DNA of 12,902 nt from an uncultured Lachnospiraceae bacterium (GCA_902803635.1 CADCQU010000033.1:1-12902), one strand, 5' to 3'; counted from the stretch's first letter, positions 1 through 8,838 are shown. Notes: generated by a model not told the origin, from the sequence alone. Program-made: numbers and translations.

Positions 1-433
1 TAGCAGCAAATGTCGGAATCGCTTTACCAAGGGCCTCGACGAGACCCATCATAAGACCGGACGCAACGATGGCCGGCAGGATGGGGACGAAGACGTCGCC
101 CGGGGTCTTGAGGAGCCTCTTCCACAGCGGGGCGCGGGAAGCGGCGGCCTTCTTAACATCCTCCTTCGAAGCGGCGGAGGCGCCGGTGACGGACAGGAAC
201 TCGTCATACACTTTGTTGACGGTACCGGTACCAATGATGAGCTGGAGCTGTCCGTTGGACTCGAACATACCCTTCACGCCATCAACTTCTTCAAGAGCAG
301 CTTTGTTGACCTTCGAGTTGTCCGCGATGACCAGGCGGAGCCGGGTCGCGCAGTGTGCAGCACTGATGACGTTGGAGCCGCCACCAATGTTTTTAGAGAT
401 TTCCTCTGCACATTTTCTGTAATCCAGTGCCAT
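1..433 (-). CDS. PTS sugar permease EIIBC, Glc family, probably sucrose-type (partial, C-terminus outside window)
   Basis: This membrane permease imports and phosphorylates a sugar using phosphate passed from HPr and EIIA. The 144 visible residues run off the window edge. Residues 1 to about 80 form an EIIB domain with the phospho-cysteine motif AAHCATRLRL (Cys28), followed by GVKGMFESNGQLQLIIGTG, which is typical of the sucrose/beta-glucoside/trehalose branch. A linker of about 20 residues leads into the first EIIC membrane segment (FVPILPAIVASGLMMGLVEA). The ATG at 431-433 is preceded by GGAGG with an 8-base gap, so the start is secure. Sucrose is inferred only from the nearby scrB and amylosucrase-type genes; beta-glucoside or trehalose remain possible. 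No EIIA domain can be seen because the C-terminus is missing. Confidence 0.9.
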   Translation of the reverse strand, partial: MALDYRKCAEEISKNIGGGSNVISAAHCATRLRLVIADNSKVNKAALEEVDGVKGMFESNGQLQLIIGTGTVNKVYDEFLSVTGASAASKEDVKKAAASRAPLWKRLLKTPGDVFVPILPAIVASGLMMGLVEALGKAIPTFAA

Positions 434-509
434 ACTTGTTTCCTCCCTTAGTTGAATTTTTTTTTGGCAAACCTTTGGGTTACGCAGGAACTGGCTTTTT
501 AAACCGATT

Positions 510-558
510 CCTTATAATATAAGGCATTTGTTGAGATAATCCGCTGACGACAAATGCC
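510..558. repeat. Inverted repeat of the GGCATTTG word plus adjoining AT-rich palindrome
   Basis: The 157-bp gap between the amylosucrase-type gene and the permease gene contains a perfect 9-bp inverted repeat, GGCATTTGT (523-531) and ACAAATGCC (550-558), with an 18-base loop. A 15-bp palindrome, CCTTATA-A-TATAAGG (510-524), overlaps its left arm. On the minus strand the hairpin follows the amylosucrase stop by about 33 bases, but no run of T follows, so it would be a weak terminator at best. The TATATTAT stretch could be the -10 region of the permease promoter, but I found no convincing -35. No LicT/SacY-type antiterminator sequence was recognised. Confidence 0.6.
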
Positions 559-590
559 GAATATCCATTTTTTATCCGTACAGTTCTTAC

Positions 591-3092
<2,502 letters not shown>

Positions 3093-3260
3093 AGCCACCT
3101 CCTAATGTGACGCTCTGTGCCGCATTTGCCGCGCGGAAAACGCTTCCCAACACAACCTCCCGCAATACGCGGCAGGGCGTTTCGCCGTGCCAAAACTGCC
3201 TCCGGCGCAAGCCAACGCAGGGCACGACAAGGCGCAATGCCGCCCTTGCATAATTCCACT
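3093..3260 (-). other. GC-rich 5' leader of the amylosucrase-type gene with possible 49-residue Cys-rich ORF
   Basis: If transcription starts near 3260, the message has a leader of about 168 nt. It is clearly GC-rich, while the DNA just beyond 3260 is very AT-rich. Several short stems are possible, for example GGCG-AAA-CGCC, CCGC-GTATT-GCGG and a longer GTGCC/GGCAC pairing. An ATG at 3249-3251 opens a 49-codon frame rich in Cys, Ala and Arg (starts MQGRHCALSCPALACAGGSF) that ends at the TAG at 3102-3104, directly abutting the AGGAGG of the downstream gene. There is no clear ribosome binding site for it, so translation is doubtful. It may be a structured RNA leader, a leader peptide, or a dispersed repeat. 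It contains one GGCAAATG copy at 3123-3130 (as CATTTGCC). Confidence 0.45.
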
Positions 3261-3266
3261 ACTATA

Positions 3267-3295
3267 AATATAATCTAACCAGCATTTTTTAGCAA
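3267..3295 (-). promoter_or_regulatory. Predicted sigma-A promoter for the amylosucrase-type gene
   Basis: On the minus strand, TTGCTA (3295-3290) and TATATT (3272-3267) are separated by 17 bases and lie in AT-rich DNA. The hexamers match the consensus at 4 of 6 and 5 of 6 positions. The start point would be near 3260. This is a sequence prediction only. Confidence 0.5.
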
Positions 3296-3338
3296 ATTGT
3301 TTTTTTCTTTTCGTGATTATCCCCATTTTTTGTTGATT

Positions 3339-3361
3339 TTTTTGTGCAATTTGCACAAAAA
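3339..3361. promoter_or_regulatory. Operator-like palindrome 1 in divergent promoter region
   Basis: A perfect palindrome with 11-bp arms around one central base: TTTTTGTGCAA-T-TTGCACAAAAA. Its core is TTTTGTGCA-ATT-TGCACAAAA. It lies about 90 bp upstream of the predicted amylosucrase start point and about 167 bp upstream of the predicted gpmA start point. The symmetry suggests a binding site for a dimeric regulator, whose family I cannot name. Confidence 0.55.
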
Positions 3362-3427
3362 TTTTTCCTTTTTTATGCGTTTAAGGCACCCGGCGCCCCT
3401 AAATGTATAAATTATTTTGTATAAATC

Positions 3428-3452
3428 TTTTCTGTACATTCTGCACAGAAAA
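3428..3452. promoter_or_regulatory. Operator-like palindrome 2, related to palindrome 1
   Basis: Arms TTTTCTGTACA (3428-3438) and TGCACAGAAAA (3442-3452) are complementary with one mismatch around the centre TTC. It shares the pattern TNTGTRCA-N3-TGCACANA with palindrome 1, 90 bp away centre to centre. It is about 77 bp upstream of the predicted gpmA start point. Two direct copies of TGTATAAAT (3404-3412 and 3418-3426) lie immediately to its left. Confidence 0.5.
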
Positions 3453-3501
3453 ATTTCTTCCTTCTTTTTATATTTTATGCTTTCTTCCAACAGGTGCTTT
3501 G

Positions 3502-3510
3502 TGGTATCAT
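3502..3510 (+). promoter_or_regulatory. Predicted extended -10 promoter for gpmA-scrB
   Basis: TGG-TATCAT gives an extended -10 (TG at 3502-3503, -10 hexamer 3505-3510, 5 of 6 matches). No good -35 is present, which fits an extended -10 promoter. The start point would be near 3517, leaving a 5' leader of about 60 nt. The preceding bases, TTTGTGGTA, resemble those of the kinase promoter. Confidence 0.45.
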
Positions 3511-3577
3511 TAAATTGTTATTAGAAACTGTACGGACACGTCCGGAACGAAGCCAGAAAGACGAGGAGCGAGCTGCC

Positions 3578-4285
3578 ATGATGAAGTTAGTCCTGATCCG
3601 CCACGGCGAGAGTGAGTGGAACAAGCTGAACCTATTCACCGGCTGGATGGATGCCGATCTCAGCGAGAGGGGCCGGATGCAAGCCAGACGCGCCGGACAG
3701 ACCTTGAAGGCCGGGGACTATGATTTCGACATCTGCTACACCTCCTTCCTCAAGAGGTCCATCCACACATTGAACAATATTTTAGACGAGATGGACCGCA
3801 ACTGGCTGCCGGTCGTCAAGACCTGGAAGCTGAATGAGCGCCACTATGGCGAGCTGCAGGGTCTCAGCTGGAACGACGCTATCGCGAAATACGGCGAGGA
3901 GACGATTCAAAACTGGCGCCGCAGCTTTGATATGAAACCGCCCGCACTGGCCCCGGAGGACGAACGTTCCGCGAAGAAGGCCGTCATGTACCATGACGTT
4001 GATCCGACCCTCCTTCCGGATACCGAGAGTCTCATGGAAACCATTGCGCGTGTCGTCGCGTTCTTCAACGAATCCATCAAGCCTGAGATGGAGGCCGGCA
4101 AGCGCGTCCTCATCTCCGCCCACGCCAATATGCTCCTCGCCCTCCGGATGTACTTCGACAACCTGACACAGGAGGAGATTCCAGGCATCAACATCCCGAA
4201 CGCTATCCCGCTGGTCTATGAGTTCGACGACGCTTTCCACGCAGCCAGCCACTATTACCTGGCCGACCCGGAGACCCTGAAATAA
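3578..4285 (+). CDS. gpmA: 2,3-bisphosphoglycerate-dependent phosphoglycerate mutase
   Basis: A cytoplasmic glycolytic enzyme interconverting 3- and 2-phosphoglycerate through a phospho-histidine. It has 235 residues, close to the usual length of bacterial GpmA. Visible landmarks are LVLIRHGESEWN (Arg8, His9 as phospho-His), LFTGWMDADLSERG, TSFLKRSIHTL (Arg60), KLNERHYGELQG (Glu87) and LISAHANMLLAL with the second catalytic His182. The classical motif at this last site is HGNSLRAL; here Gly is Ala and Ser is Met. The ATG at 3578 is favoured because GAGGAG (3563-3568) is 9 bases upstream; the adjacent ATG at 3581 would be 12 bases away. scrB follows after 49 bp with no terminator, so the two are probably co-transcribed. 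The gene contains no copy of the GGCAAATG word. Confidence 0.93.
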   Translation: MMKLVLIRHGESEWNKLNLFTGWMDADLSERGRMQARRAGQTLKAGDYDFDICYTSFLKRSIHTLNNILDEMDRNWLPVVKTWKLNERHYGELQGLSWNDAIAKYGEETIQNWRRSFDMKPPALAPEDERSAKKAVMYHDVDPTLLPDTESLMETIARVVAFFNESIKPEMEAGKRVLISAHANMLLALRMYFDNLTQEEIPGINIPNAIPLVYEFDDAFHAASHYYLADPETLK

Positions 4286-4334
4286 GCCACGACGCTTTTT
4301 CATTTGTCAAATCCACGACGGAAAGGAGGCCCCC

Positions 4335-5957
4335 ATGAAGACCTGGACCAAGGAGGAACGCTACCGCGTCCTCACCTCGCCGGAAGAGATCCGGCCTCTG
4401 CACGAAAGCATTTGCCACTCGGCCTACCGACAGGCCTTCCACATCCAGCCGACCACGGGTCTTCTCAACGACCCGAACGGCTTCGTCTACCACGACGGCG
4501 TCTGGCACCTCTTCTACCAGTGGTGTCCCTGGGGAGCCGTCCACGGACTCAAATACTGGTACCACACGACCTCCCGCGACCTCGTCCACTGGCGGAACGA
4601 GGGCGTCTGCATTTGCCCGGACTCCGACCAGGACAACAAGGGGGCCTACTCCGGCTCCGCGCTCCCGGGCGAGGACGCGCTCCATCTCTTCTACTCCGGC
4701 AACCACCGCGAGCCCGACTGGACGCGCATTTCCTATACCTGCGTGATGAAGCTGTTCGACGACGGGCGGCGGAAGAAGCTGTCCCACCCGATTTTCGGGC
4801 CGCACCCGGACTATACCGAGCATCAACGCGACCCGAAGATCGTGTACGTGGAATCACAGGGCTACTACTATATTCTTCTGGGTGCCCAGTCGAAGGACAA
4901 GCACGGCGGCATCATCCTGTACCGCTCGAAAACTCTTACGGAGGGCTGGAGCTTCGCGGGACGGCTGAGCGTCCCCGGCTTCATGGAATTCGGCGACATG
5001 TGGGAGTGCCCGTCGATTGAGCGTATTTCCGGGAAGGACGTGCTCATCTTCTGCCCGCAGCATTTAAAGCTTCCAGGCCGCGGCGACACCATCCACCACA
5101 ACGGCTACCTGCTCGGCACGATGGACTGGGAGAGCCTCACGTTCACGCCGGACGGCAGCTTCCACGTCCTCGACTTCGGCCTCGACTCCTACGCGGCCGA
5201 GTGCGCGGCGAACCTTGATGGGAACGGCCGCGCGGTTCTCTCGGCCTGGATGGGCCTTCCGGATGCCGCCTACCCGGTAACCGACGAGGAGGAGTGGTCC
5301 GGCTGCCTCACGCTCCCCCGCGAGCTCCGCGTCCGCGGCCGGCGCCTCATCCAGACGCCGCTGCCGGGCCTTCGCCTGCTCCGCCAGAAGGCACTGGATT
5401 CCGCCTCCCGCATCCTTCCGCAGGCCGCCGAGCTTGACCTCTTCCCGGGCATGGACCTTGTCCCGGCAAATGCCGACGACGACGCCTGGGGGGCTGCCCC
5501 GAAGGGTCTCGTGGTCGGCGCCGTCGCGGCGACGCCCGGCTCGGAGACCCCGGCAAATGCCCACGAGGCGGCGATGCCGGAGGATATTTTCCCGAAGGAG
5601 GGCTGGGAGGATGGGCCGTTTACGCTCCGCCTCTTCACGAAGCAAGACGGCTCGGGGGGCATTTGCATCTCCTACGACCCGGCGGCCCTCATGGTCACCG
5701 TGGACCGCTCGGGGATGACCCACCGCTTCAACACCGAGCAGGGCGAGGCACGGAGCCACGCGCTTACCGGGCCGCTCCGCCACCTCCGCATTTTCCTTGA
5801 CCACAGCTCCGTGGAAATCTTCGTCAATGACGGCGACGCCGTCTTCTCCTCCCGCGTCTTCCCGACCGAGGAGGAAAGGGGCTATGTCGTGGAGGGGCGT
5901 GCCGCGCTGCGGCTCTTCCCGCTCCGCGCGGCCGTGCTGAACGATTTTGTCATCTGA
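4335..5957 (+). CDS. scrB: Sucrose-6-phosphate hydrolase (GH32)
   Basis: This cytoplasmic GH32 enzyme splits sucrose-6-phosphate, the product of sucrose PTS uptake, into glucose-6-phosphate and fructose. The protein has 540 residues. The five-bladed propeller carries the nucleophile in LLNDPNGFVYHDGVWHLFYQW (Asp46), QRDPKIV (Asp166) and the acid/base in MWECPSIER (Glu224). The C-terminal beta-sandwich is recognisable by LRIFLDHSSVEIFVNDGDAV near 485-503. Residues about 376-424, at the entry to the beta-sandwich, look like a non-conserved Ala/Asp/Gly-rich insertion carrying two PANA tetrapeptides. The start is supported by AAAGGAGG ending 5 bases before the ATG. The lack of a signal peptide and the PTS gene nearby favour sucrose-6-phosphate hydrolase over a secreted fructanase. 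Confidence 0.92.
   Translation: MKTWTKEERYRVLTSPEEIRPLHESICHSAYRQAFHIQPTTGLLNDPNGFVYHDGVWHLFYQWCPWGAVHGLKYWYHTTSRDLVHWRNEGVCICPDSDQDNKGAYSGSALPGEDALHLFYSGNHREPDWTRISYTCVMKLFDDGRRKKLSHPIFGPHPDYTEHQRDPKIVYVESQGYYYILLGAQSKDKHGGIILYRSKTLTEGWSFAGRLSVPGFMEFGDMWECPSIERISGKDVLIFCPQHLKLPGRGDTIHHNGYLLGTMDWESLTFTPDGSFHVLDFGLDSYAAECAANLDGNGRAVLSAWMGLPDAAYPVTDEEEWSGCLTLPRELRVRGRRLIQTPLPGLRLLRQKALDSASRILPQAAELDLFPGMDLVPANADDDAWGAAPKGLVVGAVAATPGSETPANAHEAAMPEDIFPKEGWEDGPFTLRLFTKQDGSGGICISYDPAALMVTVDRSGMTHRFNTEQGEARSHALTGPLRHLRIFLDHSSVEIFVNDGDAVFSSRVFPTEEERGYVVEGRAALRLFPLRAAVLNDFVI
5462..5561 (+). repeat. Pair of 13-bp direct repeats CCCGGCAAATGCC inside scrB
   Basis: Identical 13-bp sequences at 5462-5474 and 5549-5561, 87 bp apart (29 codons, same frame), both encode Pro-Ala-Asn-Ala. 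They bracket the non-conserved insertion of ScrB and each contains the window-wide word GGCAAATG. Confidence 0.8.
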
Positions 5958-5977
5958 TTTTCCTTTTCCTTTCTCTC

Positions 5978-6014
5978 GGAGGGGGACGGGGCTTCGCCTT
6001 GTCTCCCTCTTTTT
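5978..6014 (+). terminator. Rho-independent terminator of gpmA-scrB
   Basis: A 14-bp stem with a three-base TTC loop, GAGGGGGACGGGGC / GCCTTGTCTCCCTC (three G-T pairs), is followed by TTTTT. It begins 21 bases after the scrB stop codon. Confidence 0.9.
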
Positions 6015-6025
6015 CACATCTCTTT

Positions 6026-6071
6026 CAATTCACGTTACAGTTCAGGTGGACCTGAACTGTAACCAATTCAC
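6026..6071. mobile_element. 30-bp palindrome flanked by 8-bp direct repeats: possible miniature element or remnant
   Basis: GTTACAGTTCAGGT (6034-6047) and ACCTGAACTGTAAC (6050-6063) are perfect inverted arms separated by GG. The direct repeat CAATTCAC abuts both ends (6026-6033 and 6064-6071). This is the layout of inverted terminal repeats inside an 8-bp target duplication. There is no internal coding sequence, so at best it is a minimal non-autonomous element or a deletion remnant. It has no following T run, so it is not a standard terminator. A regulatory hairpin is the alternative. Confidence 0.5.
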
Positions 6072-6103
6072 TTAAAATTCTTGTTTTTTTGATAATTCTT
6101 GAA

Positions 6104-6132
6104 TTGAAGACTTGTTTTTTCTGTGGTAAACT
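6104..6132 (+). promoter_or_regulatory. Predicted sigma-A promoter for the hybrid kinase gene
   Basis: TTGAAG (6104-6109) and TAAACT (6127-6132) are separated by 17 bases, with TGG just before the -10 as an extended -10. The start point would be near 6139, giving a leader of about 47 nt. The upstream DNA is AT-rich. Confidence 0.5.
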
Positions 6133-6185
6133 AAGGAACAGTTGTTTTTTAACCGATAGCCTAGGAACGGGGAGGGAAAAAGCCC

Positions 6186-8579
6186 ATGGAAAGCAACACG
6201 CAAGTGTTCGATATGTATAAGAGAATCGTCGACCTTTCGAACACCGGGGTCGTGGTCATCGACGATGCGGACCTCTCGGTTCTCTATGCCAGCGACAGCA
6301 TCGTCACCTTCTTTCCGGAAGCCGCCGGAAAACCGATCGTGGGCCGTTCCCTTAATTCGCTCCTTGCGGACATTGACCCGGTCGCGGTGGAAGCCCTCTC
6401 CGACCGGATGCGCGGCGACCTGCCCCTCCACTGGGAGCACTATTTCCGCGCCTACGGCCGCGAATATCATTTTTATGGCCAGCGTACCGACTTCGAAGGC
6501 CACAGCGTCTTCATCATTTATATGACAGATAACACGGAAGCCTACAAGGAGAAGACCCGTATCCGCAACTACTACCATTCCCAGATTACCATGATGAGCG
6601 GCGTGTCCCCCTACGCGATTGGGATGTACCGCATGAACCTGACGCGGAACGAGTTTAACCCGCAGATTCTTGGACGCTCCTCCTCGGGCCTTCGGAACCA
6701 GATTCCAAGGACCGTGGACGAGTTCTTCGACTACGCCTACGAGCGCTGCGGCACGCTCCGGGACGAGAAGCGCTTCAGCAACATCTTTTCCCGCGACCGC
6801 CTGCTCATGAGCTTCTCGGAGGGCTTCCCGAACCATTCGCTCCAACACCTCTACTATATGGATTCCGACCGTCCGATCTGGATTATGACCGCCGTCAACA
6901 TGGCGAGGAATCCGGACAGCGGCGACGTGGAGGCCGTTCTCTACACCGTGGACACGAACCGTGAGAAGATCACAGAGGAAATGCTCACGGCCATCACGGA
7001 AAATGACTACGAGCGCATTTCCCTGATTGACACGACGACCGGGCTGGGCATCTCGCTGCGCGACATGCGTAGACAGCCGTCCCGCGACCCGCTTCGCCAA
7101 GGAATCAGCTATGACAAAAATATGGAGTTCTACTTCGCCGAGAAGCAGGACGTCGAGAACCGCGAAGAAGTCATCGAATCCCTGCGGCTTGCCACGGTCA
7201 TGCGGCAGCTGGAGGCCCGCGAGAGGGCCGCGCAGCGCTCCTCCACGGAGAGGCCCGTCTATGAGCGTACCTACAGCTTTGTCGAGAAGGGCCGCCGGCT
7301 CTACAAACGGGTCGCCTTCTACTCCGTCAGCAAGGCGGAAAAACTCATTTGCCATACCATCCAGGACATCACGGCCATCACGGAGCAGGAAAAAGAGGCT
7401 TACGAGAAGGCAAAAAATGCGCTTGATGAGAAAAATGTCATTCTCTCCCGCATCAGCCGCGATATGCGCACCCCGTTGAACGCGATCACGGGACTGACCA
7501 ACCTGGCCCGTACCGAGTTACCGGACCACTCGGCCGTCGAGCGTTACCTCGGCGAGATTTCATCCTCCGCGGCAAATGTCGGCGCCATCATCGAGGAGAT
7601 TCTCGCGATTCGACAGATCGAGGAGAAGCAGATCAGCCTGCAGCCGGAGGTCGTGGAGCTTTCCAGCCTCGTGGCAAATGCGCAGGAAGCCTTGGAGGGA
7701 GCCATCCAGGAGAAAGGGCAGCTCCTCCGCGTGGAATTTGACGGGGTGGAGACACAGAAAGTATTGGCCGACCGCTACCGCGTGGAGACCATCCTTCGGA
7801 AGCTCCTTGAGAACGCGAACATTTTCACCCAGGAGGGTGGGAGGATCCGCCTCCTCGTGACCGAGAACAAGCGCGAGGGCCAGAAGGTCTTTATCAATTT
7901 CGTCATCACCGACAACGGCTGCGGGATGTCCGAGGAGAAGCTCCGTCGGCATTTCGGTCCCGCCGCCGAGACCCTGGACGTCAACGAGAAATCCTATGAC
8001 CGGATCGGCCTTGGGCTTGCCATCGTCCGCAGCTACGTGCGGGCGATGGAGGGCGAGCTGGGAGCCGTAAGCCGCGAGGGCCAGGGTTCTGAAATCACCG
8101 TGACGCTGCCATTTGACGTGCCTTTCGAGGCTCCGTTCGAGGATGGCGCGGGATTGGATCAGGAGAATGCAGGGAAGGAGGCCTTCGATTTCGATTTCAG
8201 TGGAAAGCGCATCCTCCTGGTGGACGATCATCGGCTGAGCCGGCAGATCGGCAAGAAAATGCTCGAGCATGTCGGCGCGACGGCCGAGACCGCCAAGAAC
8301 GGCATGGAGGCCGTCCACCGTTTTGAAAAGACAAATGGCGCCTACGACATCATTCTCATGGACATCCGGATGCCGGAAATGGACGGGCTGGAAGCCTGCC
8401 GCCAAATCCGGAAGCTTCCCGTCTCGGGAGCCTGGACCGTGCCCATCATCGCGATGACTGCGGATGCCTTCGAAGAGGACATCCGCAGCTCCTTCGACGC
8501 GGGCATGAACGCCCACCTCGCCAAGCCGATTGACCCCATGCTCCTCTACGAGACGCTGGAGCACTTTTTGCCGAGATAA
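6186..8579 (+). CDS. Orphan soluble PAS hybrid sensor kinase with receiver domain; H-box histidine replaced by Arg
   Basis: A 797-residue protein with no membrane segment or signal peptide. Residues about 8-118 look like a PAS sensor domain, and about 138-260 and 270-400 look like further divergent PAS-type regions. The dimerisation helix reads LSRISRDMRTPLNAITGL (420-437); the usual MSHDIRTP/MSHEIRTP has its phospho-accepting His here as Arg425 (codon CGC, 7458-7460). The ATP-binding domain keeps the N-box (LLENANIFTQEGG, 540-552), G1 (DNGCGM, 576-581) and G2 (GLGLAIV, 608-614). The receiver (about 675-797) keeps Asp680/Asp681, phospho-Asp726 (LMDIRMPEMDG), Thr758 and Lys780. There is no DNA-binding output or separate regulator gene nearby. 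GGAGGG lies 9-10 bases before the ATG. The architecture is clear; the signal is unknown. Confidence 0.88.
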   Translation: MESNTQVFDMYKRIVDLSNTGVVVIDDADLSVLYASDSIVTFFPEAAGKPIVGRSLNSLLADIDPVAVEALSDRMRGDLPLHWEHYFRAYGREYHFYGQRTDFEGHSVFIIYMTDNTEAYKEKTRIRNYYHSQITMMSGVSPYAIGMYRMNLTRNEFNPQILGRSSSGLRNQIPRTVDEFFDYAYERCGTLRDEKRFSNIFSRDRLLMSFSEGFPNHSLQHLYYMDSDRPIWIMTAVNMARNPDSGDVEAVLYTVDTNREKITEEMLTAITENDYERISLIDTTTGLGISLRDMRRQPSRDPLRQGISYDKNMEFYFAEKQDVENREEVIESLRLATVMRQLEARERAAQRSSTERPVYERTYSFVEKGRRLYKRVAFYSVSKAEKLICHTIQDITAITEQEKEAYEKAKNALDEKNVILSRISRDMRTPLNAITGLTNLARTELPDHSAVERYLGEISSSAANVGAIIEEILAIRQIEEKQISLQPEVVELSSLVANAQEALEGAIQEKGQLLRVEFDGVETQKVLADRYRVETILRKLLENANIFTQEGGRIRLLVTENKREGQKVFINFVITDNGCGMSEEKLRRHFGPAAETLDVNEKSYDRIGLGLAIVRSYVRAMEGELGAVSREGQGSEITVTLPFDVPFEAPFEDGAGLDQENAGKEAFDFDFSGKRILLVDDHRLSRQIGKKMLEHVGATAETAKNGMEAVHRFEKTNGAYDIILMDIRMPEMDGLEACRQIRKLPVSGAWTVPIIAMTADAFEEDIRSSFDAGMNAHLAKPIDPMLLYETLEHFLPR

Positions 8580-8589
8580 TATATGCAGT

Positions 8590-8626
8590 CCCCCTCAGGG
8601 AAGATGTTGCACGACGAAGCCGACCG
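8590..8626. repeat. Degenerate copy of REP-like GC-rich repeat
   Basis: This segment starts with CCCCCTCAGGG and continues through GCACGACGAAGCCGACCG. It aligns base by base with the intact unit at 8649-8696 but carries several substitutions, most of which break the symmetry of the hairpins. It begins 10 bases after the kinase stop. Confidence 0.6.
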
Positions 8627-8648
8627 TTTGCTCGTGCCCGTCCTCTCG

Positions 8649-8696
8649 CCTCCCCCTCAGGGGGAGGTGGCACGGCGAAGCCGTGACGGAGAGGGG
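8649..8696. repeat. REP-like repeat with two consecutive hairpins
   Basis: CCTCCCCCT-C-AGGGGGAGG (8649-8667) is a perfect palindrome. It is followed by CACGGC-GAA-GCCGTG (8671-8685) and the tail ACGGAGAGGGG. No T run follows, so it is not a standard terminator. The unit resembles GC-rich intergenic repeats seen many times in Clostridia genomes, as I recall; that is not checked here. Confidence 0.65.
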
Positions 8697-8729
8697 TCAC
8701 CAAAAGTGGCTTTCTCATCGAATTAAATA

Positions 8730-8760
8730 GGGAGAGGTAGGCGAACGCCGAACCTCTCCC
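8730..8760. repeat. Long hairpin downstream of the kinase gene
   Basis: GGGAGAGGT (8730-8738) pairs with ACCTCTCCC (8752-8760), and an inner GGCG-AA-CGCC extends the stem. No T run follows. It may stabilise the 3' end or be part of the repeat cluster. Confidence 0.6.
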
Positions 8761-8769
8761 ACTCCACGC

Positions 8770-8806
8770 GAGCCGCGTGCTGCCTTTGGCAGCACGCGGC
8801 TCTTTT
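8770..8806 (+). terminator. Rho-independent terminator of the kinase gene
   Basis: A perfect 15-bp stem, GAGCCGCGTGCTGCC / GGCAGCACGCGGCTC, has a TTT loop and is followed by TTTT. It lies about 190 bases past the kinase stop, behind the repeat cluster. Confidence 0.9.
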
Positions 8807-8815
8807 AATAAATCA

Positions 8816-8838
8816 GGAGGCGGGATTTACCCGCCTCC
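8816..8838 (-). terminator. Possible terminator of the large surface-protein gene
   Basis: A perfect 9-bp stem, GGAGGCGGG / CCCGCCTCC, with a 5-base loop. Read on the minus strand it is followed by TGATTTATT, a weak T-rich stretch. It is about 80 bases past the stop of the minus-strand gene. Confidence 0.4.

Noticed and set aside
496..511. TTTTTAAACCGAT near the permease gene and TTTTTTAACCGAT (6145-6157) before the kinase as a shared LacI-type operator
   Set aside because: The two 13-mers match at 12 positions, but neither is a good palindrome, and they have opposite orientation relative to their genes; AT-rich chance similarity is likely.
3096..3098. GTG as start of the amylosucrase-type gene
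   Set aside because: It overlaps the AGGAGG at 3098-3103; the ATG at 3090-3092 has the right 5-base spacing.
4287..4320. 8-bp direct repeat CCACGACG between gpmA and scrB, as a possible element
   Set aside because: The 18-bp spacer holds no inverted ends or terminator, only a short ATTTG-T-CAAAT symmetry; too little to support a feature.
6072..7355. 427-codon minus-strand frame over the kinase start
   Set aside because: Antisense shadow of the PAS region; it has no domain, and the plus-strand kinase has promoter, ribosome binding site and motifs.
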